Origin: Siphonodentalium dalli
Taxonomy: Eukaryota > Mollusca > Scaphopoda > Gadilida > Siphonodentaliidae
NCBI GenBank assembly: GCA_032622095.1
Contig: CP136065.1
Coordinates: forward strand, 92,325,343-92,389,342
Direction of reading: 5' to 3'
Length of the DNA: 64,000 nt
In this document: positions 34,108 through 45,694 of the stretch, one piece after another
Position numbering within the stretch: position 1 is the stretch's first letter
How the letters are laid out: each line of letters starts with the position of its first letter
Notes under the pieces: model-generated
What the model was told of the DNA's origin: nothing
What the model saw: only the letters and a program-made list of their open reading frames with translations
Database searches by the model: none
Program-made: the position numbers and the translations under genes

Positions 34108-35025
34108 AAATATTTGTTCTGTCATCTATATACATGTTGCACATCTTCAATATATGGGCAACAATATTATGAAGTTTCAAATCTCTGGGATCAAATCTGT
34201 AGGAGGAGTTGATTACACCATGAAGGTACCCTTATTTTATAAAAAATAAAAAAATGTTGAAATTTTCTAAGTCGAAAAGGGTTTAATAACTCTGTCAAAA
34301 AATAATTTTTCCGTCATCTATATACATGTTGCAGATCTTCAATATATGGGCAACAATATTCTGAAGTTTCAAATCTCTGGGATGAAATCTGTAGGAGGAG
34401 ATGATTAAACCATGAAGGTACTCAAAAGTGTGACGGACGAACGGCTCAACGGACGGACGGAGCCCGTTTCTATAGTCCCCCGAAAATTTAATTTTCGGGG
34501 GACAATAAACATAGATAAGATGCTTTGAAAAAAATGGAGTGATATATATATTTTACGACATGAAGATAGAATCAGTGGGTATAATTAAATTATCGGCGGT
34601 CATTTTTCGTAACATAACCGCAGCAACGTAACCAGCATGTGTTCTAGCGATGTCGGGTTTGATCAGTTCCGCAGTTCATCTAACTGTGTCTACAGGTTGG
34701 AGCTAGCGTGCAACGTGCAGAGCCGGGTGTGCTTGTTCAGAATCCGGAGCATTTCAGTAAAAACTAAATAAAGTGTACTCTAAGACATACTGACATCCAA
34801 CTTTTAGTGTTAGATCGGTCCGAGTGTGTATTCTCGCTAGAAATCTAATAAAGTTGTCAACTATTTAAATTTCTTAGTACTGTGCCAACAAAATTGAGAA
34901 GTAAACATCTTTATACCTTTATACATATGGAATATGTCCTGTTGTATGACAGAAGGGGAAAAATTGGCTGGGGGGAATGGGACCCTTAAAGGGACCCCTG
35001 TCCTACTAGCGGAAAGCCTGTCTTT

Positions 35026-35683
35026 GGAAAGACTAAATGTCACACAGTTAAACCAAAGGGTGTTGTACATACATTTACCCCTTCCTGCACCAAATTACTG
35101 AATTAGATGGGATGCAAACTTTTAATTAACATATCAATATGATTCAATAATATAGTGACAAATGAATGCTCAGGTTTATGTGGATGGAAATATGTAATCC
35201 AAAAATCAGTATTTCCAGATAATGAAAGTGAACGTAAATTGTGAAAATCATTTCATAGAAGCATTAGAAGGGGGAGTGGACTCTGGAAAACAGCATCAAT
35301 GGACCCTTTATGGAAGAAGATCATTACCAAAAATATCTCAATCAAATTTCAAGGAGATCCAGTAAGACCATGGCTGAGATACTTTAAGTAAACTAAGCAG
35401 GATAACTCTAGAATAAATACAAAGATTTAATGGCAATGTACTGTACAGTTTCAACTAAACTTCTATTGGGTTGTAAATCAAAATTCTCATAAATATGGAT
35501 TTTGATGGAGAGGGAAGTGTAGATATTTGCTGCTGAAGGTGATGCTGATTTGTAGTGTGCAAATCATTTCAGACAGTTTAGTTGATACAAAAGCTGGAGG
35601 GATGATGAAGAGAGCTTTTGGAACAGGTTTCAGAATGGGAAGCTGATGTCTAATTTGAATTACTATGTCCAATATATTTTGTA
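35026..35683. other. Gene-free stretch
   Basis: No recognised repeat or gene. The 89-codon minus-strand frame at 35487-35756 runs into the TTAA element and is not called. Confidence 0.4.
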
Positions 35684-35687
35684 TTAA

Positions 35688-36122
35688 AGGCCCATTTAAT
35701 TTTCGAGTCACCAATAATTTTTTTTTATAGTGCCTTGATATATGGTTGAATAACAATCTATGACATAAAATATGATTAAAATTCTATAATTCATCACCAT
35801 TTGGAATGTGTGTGTCTCAGAAGGTGCCCATGGAGTAATAGAAAATAGCTGAAATCATTTCCTCAGTTTTACTCCCAGAATGAAACATAATTCAAACTAA
35901 GATATAGAGTTATTCCCCTTCCTTAGAAAATAATAGACTTTGCAGTACAGTCCAGATGAAACTTAAGCACAGAAAACGTCCGTGCCTCAAAAAAAACAAA
36001 ATGTTCAGTTTATTACGCTGGATAAGTTGATAATACAATGTTTTGGAGCTTCCTCTTTCAAATGGTATATAATATGGCATATATTTTATATGTGATCTGG
36101 GGTTCGAAAATTAAGTGGGCCT
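35688..36122. mobile_element. TTAA-flanked element F
   Basis: A 435-bp element, AGGCCCATTTAATTTTCGAG...TTCGAAAATTAAGTGGGCCT, with TTAA at 35684-35687 and 36123-36126. A partial relative lies at 42246-42490. The TIR is about 20 bp with one mismatch. No coding content. Confidence 0.88.
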
Positions 36123-36126
36123 TTAA

Positions 36127-36711
36127 TACTAGTAGCTCTATTTTTATTGACGGGATTGAGGGATGGATATATGGTTACCATTAAATTTATCTGCTGGTAC
36201 ATCTAACCTATTTGCAGGTCTATAGTCCTTCCGAAGGGCCAATGAAAGGGATTTCACATCTGTTTCTGAATGATATAGTGTTTCCGAACTCATCCAAGAT
36301 ATTCACTCATGAGCAGAATCCATGACCCAAATTTGGTCAAAAACTGCAACGAGATGCTGGTAGCCCGTTTATTCTATACATGCGTGTATTCACAAAATAG
36401 AAGCATACAAAAAACAGGTGTACTTTTATCCATGTATATTTAGCCAGTTTGTCTGTGTCGGTAATTGGCCATAACCTGCTACATAGCGTTATTGTTACTA
36501 ATTTTAGGAAGGTAATCATGATATACTAAGGTAAGTTGGGTTGTTAGATTGGTAATGGAATTAGCAGTTTTACTGTCTTGTCACTGGTCAATATTACTAT
36601 TCGGGTCATATTTTATGATTGAACTACATGTATGTCTGAAATAGACACATTTTATACTAGAATTTGCGCACAACAGGAGTGTGAGAAAATTGTATGTCAG
36701 CAGCGATATAC
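36127..36711. other. Gene-free stretch
   Basis: Unique-looking sequence without recognised features. Confidence 0.4.
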
Positions 36712-36827
36712 ATAAATGCCCTAAATAATCGACTCCTTAACCACAGCAGAATTATGGGTAATTTTTCATGATTTAGTTGGAAATATGGCTTGTTGCCATT
36801 CATCAGAAAGCTCTCAGTGAGAGCTTT
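36712..36827. mobile_element. MITE family B, left arm only
   Basis: ATAAATGCCCTAAATAATCG through the centre CTCTCAGTGAGAGCTTT, then abrupt loss of the right arm at TATGCATTAG. Confidence 0.82.
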
Positions 36828-37137
36828 ATGCATTAGTGACCGGCTCACAAAAAACCACAAATAAATGTAATCAAATATCACAATTGCGACAATAAACAGG
36901 TTTATTCAGTAGAAGACATGATATTTGTTCTGAACAACACATCAGTTGTCAATTGAAAGGGGTAATTTAATGTGAAAAAAGACGTTTACCGAAGTGTTTA
37001 CATATTTTTTAAAGTATGCAAACTCAATTGACCTCACAAAGTGACAGCAGCATATTTCCAGTGAAAATATTCTGGCACTCATAAGTTAAATATAAACAAA
37101 ACCAAGTTGTCATAAATTGAAATAATTCTATCACATA

Positions 37138-37260
37138 CAGCCCTTTTAATTCAGATTGTCTGGCTTCGGCAATCTGCTACGGCAACCCTTTACCGTGGCC
37201 TAGTTTTCTTCAGCAAATGGCTTCGGCATTGCCGATTGCCGTAGCCAATTATGAGGGCTG
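37138..37260. mobile_element. 123-bp micro-MITE with CAGCCCT ends
   Basis: The left end CAGCCCTTTTAATTC pairs with the right end CCAATTATGAGGGCTG. CACATA flanks it on both sides (37132-37137 and 37261-37266). The interior is rich in GGCTTCGGCA/TGCCGTAGCC mirror motifs. hAT-like ends, but only 6 bp of shared flank. Confidence 0.75.
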
Positions 37261-37266
37261 CACATA

Positions 37267-38260
37267 TACCCGGCAATTTGTAAATTGCAAAAATATTGTG
37301 AGACTTCTGTGTAAGAATTGTTTAACTAATAAGTAATATAGCACCACTTCAATAAAATAAACACATAAATAATGATGGGATGTTGGAATAAATTAACAGC
37401 ACAGGATGTCCTAAATTTGTTGAGAAATGGTGCATTCGATTGGTTATGGGTGACTTTGGGGTGTACTTCGGTGTTGCCGATCACACTTCGAACAGTTCGG
37501 CTTTCAGTTTAAAGTGATGTGAAACACTCAGGTAGGATGATCAAATACAAATGGAGAATAATCTTGTGCAAAGTAGTAATATTTACAAATAGTATATCCA
37601 AATTGACAACACACACCGTCATTCTTATATATGAATTAAATGCAGTAACTCTCGAATGCGAAATCGTTTTCGTTAGTTTACCGCCGATAGATGCGTCCCG
37701 ATTCGAGTAGTAAATATTTACAATTGAGCGTAGTTCTGACATTGTTTTCTATGGAGTGGTAAGGTCGATTTGCTTCAAATTTTCGCCGATGTTAGTAGAA
37801 TGTTACATCCATCCAGTTGCCATGGCGCCTGAATACTAACTTATCAGTTTCACGCACCCGAACAAGTACATAATATGTCTTTAAACGTAAACTAATCGAT
37901 GTTAGTCCCAATAAACTGGAATATTCTATGCGCAATTTAACATGAAAGCTAGATTATTATACATCATTATGACCATATTAAAGATGTCACTATTTCCCAT
38001 ACATATATAGCATCATGATTTGTTGGGTAAAATAGATTAAAATTCTCGCAACCAGGTCTGGGCATAAAAGCCATCATAGAAATCAGATCGGGACTGTCTC
38101 GGACGTAATATGTACAGCATCTCGCTATCCCACGGCAATATCCTAGCTGGTTTATGTACGAGCATACTTGGACTATATTTCCATGTGGGTAAACCTGCAC
38201 ATACAAATTTTTAAAACAATCAGATAACTAAAACTAAAGTTATATCATTTGGAAACCATC
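37267..38260. other. Gene-free stretch
   Basis: An AGTGATGTGAAACACTCAGG motif at 37511 matches the repeats at 14-20 kb. Otherwise unique; open frames under 80 codons show no domains. Confidence 0.4.
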
Positions 38261-38345
38261 TAGACTTTGACAGACAGACAGAGTCGGACGGACACCTCCA
38301 ATTTCTATAGTTACCCGATTTTTTTTTTTCAGGGAAAAAAAGCAC
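38261..38345 (+). mobile_element. Degraded end of a hairpin-ended element
   Basis: GACAGACAGACAGAGTCGGA, CGGACACC, then TTTCTATAGTTACCCGA, a T run and CAGGG. This is the TTTCTATAG-plus-hairpin terminus of the class, with a weakened stem. Confidence 0.55.
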
Positions 38346-38710
38346 GTGTTCCAGTGGGGTGCCTCGTTCCTGTCCTAAAATTGTGTGTATTGCATTATTA
38401 CTTTTTCATTTTCTTATTTTACTTTTATCATTACTAAATTGCTAATAGGTAGTTTAATGTGCCAGCATGCATCACAAAAAAAAAACTATTGTGCCTATAT
38501 TTCTCAGCCTGTCATATCTGATAGGGAAATATGTACTATTAGGAAACTGAGGTCCCAAAATCGCGATATACAAAGAGATCAAAGCCATTCAAATGCCCAA
38601 TGTTTTTGACAATTGGAAAGTTCCTTTAAGTATCACAATCACAAATTTAGCCATCGCAGACGATTTTCTAGTAGAAGGAACAATATTCCTTTTGGCTACA
38701 ATGGACTAAG

Positions 38711-39736
38711 GGTATCCAGCTAACTGGGACCTTGGCTAACTGGGACCTTGGCTAACTGGGACCTCAAGTCAGGCAAACTGGGACCTTGGCTAACTGGGAC
38801 CTTCTGGCTAACTGGGACCTTGGCTAACTGGGACCTTGGCTAACTGGGACCTTCAGATATATTATTAATCATTTCATTAAAATCTATTTTTATTAAGTCA
38901 TGAGAAAGTTAAAAACAAATGAAATGTTAACATTTTAGATAAATAACATTAAACAAAACAGTAAAAACACAATAAAAACAATATACAAGTCTGCTGGTTT
39001 TGCAGTTCTGTGTAGCACGATGGAGGCTGTAGCACTGTATCTGCATGTATATACCCATACAGTACTGGTATGCTGTATTTACTCTCTGTCACGCATGTCA
39101 CGTTCTTCAACTGGTGAGAATACCTGAGTGCATTCTCTGTAAATTGGCCTCTATATAGCTGTCCATATGTTGTCTTTACTGTTAAATACACTCACTGCTG
39201 ATGACTGGTCAGTTGTTACAAGTGAACACAAGTAAGCTGACAATGATTAGATCACAAGATCAAATGGACCAACTGATTAAAACAACAATCGCTTTCAAAA
39301 CAAACTCACACCTTCACTGTTAATGCCATGAGTACAATCACTTTATTGCATCTTAACTGTGAATGCCCATAATAACCATCAATTTATTTACTTTATTAAC
39401 AATAAATATTCATAGAAATATATAAGATACAAATAAGATACAAATAAGAAATTAAAATAGTGACCTTCAGTTTTATAGATTGACAATATATATTTTTTTT
39501 TTATTAAGTCAGGTTGAAACAAATCTAAAACATTTTTGAAGCAATAACATAAATAAAACAAACAATATTCTATTATCAATGTTCTATTCTACTAATATAT
39601 GTAATAAATATAACCAAGGTCCCAGTTAGCCAAAGGTCCCAGTTAGCCAAGGTCCCAGTTGGCCATGGTCCCAGTTAGCCAAGGTCCCAGTTAGCCCAAG
39701 GTCCCAGTTAGCCAAGGTCCCAGTTAGCTGACATTC
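38711..39736. mobile_element. Foldback element with 21-bp repeat arms and exact 8-bp TSD
   Basis: A 1026-bp element. The left arm is about seven copies of CTAACTGGGACCTTGG; the right arm is about seven copies of CCAAGGTCCCAGTTAG. Flanking GGACTAAG is exact at 38703-38710 and 39737-39744. The outer ends are GGTATCCAGCTAACTGGG and CCCAGTTAGCTGACATTC. The middle (38855-39610) is AT-rich with an 80-codon minus-strand frame of unknown meaning. Confidence 0.92.
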
Positions 39737-39744
39737 GGACTAAG

Positions 39745-40660
39745 CAACCAAGTGTGAGGTTGGGGTGCATACTACAATGTAAGGTTCATTTGACACTAAA
39801 ATGAACCCTCCATGTAGCATATTCTTCAAGCTATCCTCAGTTCTACGTCATTCGGCAATCTCACACGATTTCCCCGTCGAGTAAATTTTGGGCTGAAGTT
39901 TGTTTTAAAGTGCCACCAACCTCCCCCAAACATACCCACTCTACCAGTGTTTTTTCCTATCAGTGAAACGTGTCTCTCTGTGGTGTCATTCTTTTGGTGT
40001 GACCGTTATTTAGTAAAGGTAATATTTTACTAAATAACGGGAACATTAGAGTTATATTTCTTTGAAAAACTCAAAACATATGGCGACGACGGGGAAGTCG
40101 TATGATATTGCCCGTCATTCCACAACTTATTCCGGCGTTTGTTATTTTGTTCCATTTACCGTTCCATTCAGCATTTTGTCACTCAATTGTGTTGTCGCTA
40201 TCGAATATTTTGTTTCGTTTCGGGTAATATTACGGAAAGAATATGATACGCAACATGCTCTAATAAAAGGTAAAGTATAGTTAAGAATATACCATAAATA
40301 ATCACTCTGTGTCAACCAAAATTGGTTCACGTCGGAATACAGGTAAATTTCGACGATCTGTCCACCTGAACCGCGGCAAAATAAAAGCGAAATGATTCCA
40401 GGAAGTGACGAAACAAATGGATTCACGGACCGGAATGTGGACTATTTTCCGGAACAAGGCTGAACAGGGTTTTGAAATAAATTTAAACATAATATATATC
40501 AGATTTACGGAGGCACGGACTCAGTATGAGTGTCCATTGCCTCAAATGTGCTTGGTTCAGTTATCGTCAACAAATTTTCATTTCTTATCGAAATGGCCAT
40601 GTATGATCGGAAATATAGATATGGGTATAATTATAGCTTCATAGCTGGGTATACGCAGGG
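39745..40660. other. Gene-free stretch with a small perfect hairpin
   Basis: At 40003-40043 CCGTTATTTAGTAAA is mirrored by TTTACTAAATAACGG with a short loop. The remaining sequence looks unique. The overlapping 60-95-codon frames on both strands at 40062-40644 are not recognisable. Confidence 0.45.
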
Positions 40661-41591
40661 ATGTGGCTAGGGGGGGGGGGGTGTGTGTTGGGGGGGGTGT
40701 CTCACCACCCCCCCCCCCCCCCAGCAGAGAGCTATATTTTCAATAGTTGGAAATTTCATACCTGCCACAACGAAATTTCACACCAACAATAGGTTGAAAA
40801 TGTTCTTGTAGTTTGATTATAAAACAATTTATTGGGGGGAATTTATTGTTTTTGGACCAATATTTGCTTAGTTATGTTCCTATTTTTGGTCAAAAATTTT
40901 GACAGAAATGGTCATCAGTTGGAAATTTTCCAACCTTAGGGGGGTGACAGGTTGGAAATTTCCAACACTTGGAAAGCTTGTGTCCTGGTCCCTCCCCCGT
41001 GGCCAGTCAAAAACTTCTAGTTAATTTAAGAAAACAATATTGTCATACAATTGGTCAACATTGTCATTGGAATTGTCATCAGTTGAAAATTTTCCAACCT
41101 AAGTGGGGGTGTAGGGTTTGAAATTTCCAACAGTAGGAAGGCTTGAGGCTAGTCTAGTTGTTAGGATTTTGCGATTTTCTTGTTCAGATTTCAAAATTTT
41201 CGCACACCGGGCCGAACCATGGTCGACCCGGTGTGTCATTGCCCCATCCACATGGCCAATACAAAACTGCTAATTAGTTTAGCAAAACAATATTTTACTA
41301 CATTTGGTCAAACTTGTAGACATAAATGGTCATCAGTTGAAGAATTTTCCAACCTGAGGGGGAGCATGAGGTTTGAAATTTCCAACACTAGGAAAGCTTC
41401 AGTTGAGGCCAGTCTAGATGCTAGGATTTGCGATTTTCTTGTATAGTTTTCAAAATTTTCTCACACCGGGCCGAACAACCATGGGACGACCTGTAGCCCG
41501 CGCCAAAGGAAATTGTTGACGGACACACGGACACACGGACGACGGACGCCAAACCATGGCAATAGCTCAAACTTACAAAGTAAGTTGAGCT
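40661..41591 (+). mobile_element. Hairpin-ended element with GGAAATTTTCCAACC repeats
   Basis: Begins near GGGATGTGGCTAGG with G and C homopolymers (40668-40726). Three related units carry TCATCAGTTG(G/A)AAATTTTCCAACC (near 40915, 41075 and 41330). It ends with ACACACGGACGACGGACG and a hairpin at 41564-41591 (AGCTCAAACTTAC arms) followed by AAAAAA. The tail matches the complement of 51553-51620. Confidence 0.72.
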
Positions 41592-41596
41592 AAAAA

Positions 41597-42115
41597 ATGA
41601 ATGTTGAATGTTGTGCCAACTTCACACGAATGTTGAACGAATGTTGAATGTGCTCCCTGTTCAACATTCGCCAGCGAAAACCACACATGCTAGGCGTGGG
41701 CCCTATTATTGAGAATTAAAGTACCATCAGGGTACAACCCCTTCATATGTATGGGCCCGATCCGATCATGCGTATATGATGTGTCCTCTCTCTCCCTACC
41801 GGAATTAAAATTCCTCAAACATGAGCATCGAAGTATCGAATACTGTAATTCTGATATGGGTGCTATATATGAGTCAATATCAATTTTGGTCAAAATTTAT
41901 GTCCTCGGTGGATGATGAGTGCATAATGCAACGTGCGGATCCCAACTATTGTTCCCAGTGTGCATCTCCATCACTGTCATAACATGCACACTCAAATAAG
42001 CGTGATGTTCGGGTATATATACGACCCACTTAATCCATGCACGTTAAAAAATACTTATGTACAAGAAAAATCGAATGTTGAACGAATGTTGAATGTTGAA
42101 TGTTGTGCTAACTTC
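41597..42115. repeat. GAATGTT microsatellite blocks bracketing 400 bp
   Basis: ATGAATGTTGAATGTTGTGC and CCAACTTCAC at 41597 recur as AATGTTGAATGTTGTGCTAA and CTTCACGGA at 42090. Extra GAATGTTGAACGAATGTTG copies sit beside each. The segment between appears unique. Confidence 0.6.
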
Positions 42116-42245
42116 ACGGACCCACCAATTCGACGGATTTCAGTAACAGTCATCTAAATGAAGAAATATTGATATCTATAATTAATTCGAATTATTGATA
42201 TCATAAAATGTTGGGGAATTAAGATATATCACAAAATGATTTTAA

Positions 42246-42490
42246 AAGGCCCATTTAATTTTTGAATCACCAGATCGCATTATATAACACATATTTCATA
42301 CTATATACCATTTGAAAGAGACAGTACCAAAACATTGTAGTATCAACTTATCCGGTTGACATGTTGTTTTTGTCCAGGTGCCGAGGTGTGTGCTGTGCTT
42401 AATTTTGATCTGGACTGTACTGAAAAGTAAATTATTCTGAATTGAAGGGGAATAACTCTATCTCTTAGTTTGAATTCTGATGCATTCTGC
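42246..42490. mobile_element. TTAA element F, partial
   Basis: AGGCCCATTTAATTTTTGAA after a TTAA at 42242-42245, then TACCATTTGAAAGAG, ATCAACTTATCCGG, CTGGACTGTACTG and GGGGAATAACTCTAT, in the order of the complement of 35880-36122. It ends where element G begins. Confidence 0.78.
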
Positions 42491-42495
42491 GTTAA

Positions 42496-42904
42496 AGGAC
42501 TCAATCCGGTTAGACGGTCCCATACCATCAAGATACAACAACGACAACATTTCTTCAAAATAAATATGCTTTAATTTATCAGAATCGATTTATGCAACAA
42601 AATAATGCTAACCACTGTCAACTATGTTATTTATCATGTATTATCACTAAAGTATCACGAAATTTGACCGAATCGCCACTTGATTTTAGAGCTATCCACC
42701 TTCATCAGCAATTTTGTCCGAGATCCTCCGTTTGACCATGTGTTTCTGGGCCACATATTATGACACATCTCGAGAAATAACAAACTATCGATATCTGATC
42801 ACTCTGAGCTTTGATGGGTGGGTTCCTCGATGCGAATAAAATATTTTTTACCCCCGAAGCCAAAGAAATAGTAATTTATGAGTGTCTTATCGGATTGAGT
42901 ATCT
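42496..42904. mobile_element. TTAA-flanked element G
   Basis: A 409-bp element, AGGACTCAATCCGG...CGGATTGAGTATCT, flanked by TTAA at 42492-42495 and 42905-42908. It shares TTTGATGGGTGGGTTCCTCG and CCAAAGAAATAGTAATT with the second copy at 45695-46179. It sits directly next to the partial element F, so it may have inserted into F. Confidence 0.87.
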
Positions 42905-42994
42905 TTAATAACGGGGGAAGTCTTTGGGTGAATCTGAGAATCTCTATCACTTGACGAACATTCCTAGCTAAGCCACATCTGTTCTATATCCTGA

Positions 42995-43450
42995 TGGAAT
43001 ATAGATATCACAAAATGAATTAGTGATATCACAAATCAATTTTATGGTATCACAAAATGAATTTATGATATATCATATCTCCAATTCGAATATAACGATG
43101 AAAATGGTACTGGCGATTGTGACGACGAGTAGACGAAGACGTTAACGTGATGACAACGAAGACGATGATACTGATGACGACTGCCATGATGTTGATAATG
43201 ATGACGATGAGGGAAGTTCGTGTATATATTGTACATATGCTGCAACATTCTCAATATTTTGTATATATCTTCTAATTGTATCTCAATATCTATTTGATAA
43301 GAGAATAAACGTATTATTATGATCATATGTGATATTATAAAATAGTAAATATTCAATGATATCATAAATATTTAGTGATATCATGTAGTCTATTTTGTGA
43401 TATAATATATTCATTTACTATATCATAAAATTAATTTATTGATATCAGTA
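42995..43450. repeat. Clusters of TGATATCA-type short repeats
   Basis: Short units such as GATATCACAAAATGAATTAG at 42995-43085 and TGATATCATAAATATTTAG at 43330-43450 bracket a GAT/GAC-rich stretch (43130-43210). Further units occur at 42165-42240. The two clusters are partly mirror images. No gene. Confidence 0.6.
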
Positions 43451-44354
43451 TATAATAATTAGAAGAATGGCGTCCCATATGATGATATGCATCCACATAA
43501 ATAGAAGCGCATAGCTATAGCGTACACAATTATTTTTAGAAAACGAAATTGAAAGTGAAACTGAGAGAACAGTACAACCCACAATGCATTCACTATTTCT
43601 AAGAATTATCCATATTGTTGTGTAATATCGATACCGGTAGCAACTATAATCGACAGATACACATATGAACACAAAGTCCAATGAATAGCTTCAGCTCAGA
43701 AGACTTGGTATCCACATGGATGGTATGATATTATCACTTCAAAATCTGCGCGACGGTTCTACACCTGTTGACTGCATGTTCTGGACGGTTCTTGCTAAAG
43801 CCAGAGATCTGATAAAACGCTATATAGATTTCAGATACCTAACTGAGGTAAGTTATGTAGGGACGTTGCTAGATCAGCATTAGTAGATATTCATGGCATG
43901 ATCTAACACCCACCTTGCCAGGTCTATTTTCATTATTGTTCCGAAATTTGTTTCTTTGTGGTACCGGGTATGCATCTTTAATATGCCATGATCATTACTT
44001 CGGAAAAGTGATTTTAACAAGAATTTAGCAAAAACAGCCACAAGACATGCAGCCGTGCCCGTCTGAGATTACCGAGAAAGTCGGAGAAACCGAAAGTGAA
44101 AGTGAATCTGATTTATTGGGCAAAACCCAGTGGGAAAAACCCATTCGTCATATTAACCACTTCCAGGAACTCACACGGCCATTGTATTATTGCCACGGAC
44201 AGACATTAAAAAGCTCTATATAATTTTATGGCGATCGACACAATGAATTCTGAGTGACTGCATAAATTCTCAGTCGTAAATTTTGCTGTATAACCACTGG
44301 CTGCATTTTATAATCGTGCATTTGCTACGTCTTTTCCGGTCACTTGGTAAGTTG
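43451..44354. other. Gene-free stretch
   Basis: Unique-looking sequence. An open frame of 78 codons (43445-43681, minus) shows no recognisable family. Confidence 0.4.
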
Positions 44355-44362
44355 GTTTTATT

Positions 44363-45006
44363 TAGTCCAACAAATTAGACTATTCGCATTAAAGGCACGT
44401 GAGGCCTTAGTTGTCGAAAATATTCATATTTGTTCCAATCACCGTAAACAGAAAAACATTAAAACGCATACAGTTTCGTTCATATATACCATGACCATCG
44501 CGTAAACAGCATGTTATCATAAATATTTACTATATTTTACCTAAGCAAGAGCCGGATTGTGTTACAGAAGACAGCACAATGCTGCTGGCTTATCACACAC
44601 AAATGGCATAAACGCTCTTTATTCGTTCCATATCAGGAATTCACCAACAAAGAACGCTCTTTATGTTTACCATCATAATATAAACAAACACAAGAAAAGT
44701 AACTTTTTATGCCTTTGTTTACATAACAATGGCCAAAGATATGACAATAACATACTGTTTATGTGATATTTCTTATTTGTATACGGACAAAGTCTGTCTA
44801 CATTTTGTTGTTCTTTCTGTTTGTGGCGGTTTTTGACGGGTGGAAATATTTTCACAGGATACCCACTGCCAAGGCCAACCGTACCTTTAATACATATTTT
44901 AATATTTGGACATTTACGATTGTATTAATCCTTGAAGGATTAAAAGGTCCATAAACGTCCAAATATTAAAATTCCTATTAATCCGAAAGTCTAATTTGTT
45001 GGACTA
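44363..45006. mobile_element. TIR element with exact 8-bp TSD
   Basis: A 644-bp element, TAGTCCAACAAATTAGACT...AGTCTAATTTGTTGGACTA (perfect 19-bp TIR), bracketed by GTTTTATT at 44355-44362 and 45007-45014. The interior has a second inverted pair near the right end (TTTAATATTTGGACATTTAC and GTCCAAATATTAAA). The 8-bp duplication places it near hAT or P-like transposons, but the TA...TA ends are not classic hAT. Confidence 0.92.
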
Positions 45007-45019
45007 GTTTTATTGGATC

Positions 45020-45405
45020 AACGTTAGGCATAAAAAGACCTTTGTTTCCGCTAAAGGACTGAACAAAAATAGGGTAGGTAGGTATGTAAAAAAAATAAAT
45101 ATATTTTTACATTTCAATATCATCCAATTGATAGTCCGAAGATGTCTATTCAGGTCATAACTTGAACAGTAAGCCTTGTGCTTGATTCTCGATGATGTTT
45201 TGTATGGATGTTCGCTAGTGCTTGGAGTGTTCAATCATTTTGTTCGGGTTTTCCGTTCTAGAGTTATTCATCTTCGTTCATCTGGAAATGTTGATTTTTT
45301 TTTGTCTGTCCGATGTCTGTTCAGGTAAAAACTTCAAGAGTAGATCAGAGTTGTGCTCGGATCTCAATGAAATTTGGTATGGATGTTCACTGCTATGAAT
45401 TCAAT
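45020..45405. other. Gene-free stretch with one TIR-like end
   Basis: At ~45030 GCATAAAAAGACCTTTG followed by TTTCCGCTAAAGGAC resembles the left end of the 30553-31378 element; no partner end was found. At 45300-45400 TCTGTCCGATGTCTGTTCAG and AATGAAATTTGGTATGGATG look like degraded satellite-element sequence. Confidence 0.5.
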
Positions 45406-45510
45406 GAGCTTTCCGATGAATGGCAACAAGCCATATTTCTGACTAAATCCTGAAAAGTTACCCATAATTCTGCTGTGTTTAAGGAGTCGATTAATTAGAG
45501 CATTACTGTA
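45406..45510. mobile_element. MITE family B, right arm only
   Basis: GAGCTTTCCGATGAATGGCA through TTAGAGCATTACTG-TA; the left arm is absent. Confidence 0.82.
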
Positions 45511-45694
45511 GCTGTCTCGATCTATTTGGTGCTTTCCTCAAATGTCTAGAGATAAATATCAAAAAATATTTCTCACCACAGTGTTAGTGTTACCAAATAA
45601 TAAAAAAGTATATCAATAGTTATCAGCTCATTTTGACACCATGCATGCAAGGATGAAAATCCCCCCCCCACAAACACACAACTTGGAATATTAA

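Larger units (their letters stand above)
31604..34508 (+). mobile_element. Satellite-cored hairpin-ended element, interrupted
   Basis: Opens TGTCCCCCGAAAACATGG and closes with a 29-bp hairpin at 34475-34503 (stem GTCCCCCGAAAAT with its complement), preceded by ACGGACGGACGG. The core is ~185-bp monomers (GGGTTAATAACTCTGTC, CATCTATATACATGTTGCAC, GTAGGAGGAGTTGATTACAC) at 31660-32075 and 34108-34430. An insertion at ~32080-34107 splits the array. Confidence 0.8.
31415..35025. mobile_element. hAT-like element (relative of 12600-13469), heavily interrupted
   Basis: 31415-31600 matches the interior of 12600-13469 (CAGCAGATAATTCGGATGCA). 34510-35025 matches its right part (TTCTAGCGATGTC, TAGTACTGTGCCAACAAAAT, CATCTTTATACCTTTATACA) and ends in GACCCCTGTCCTACTAGCGG and AAAGCCTG. 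The 2.9 kb between them is a nest of later insertions. The left end is not resolved. Confidence 0.72.
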
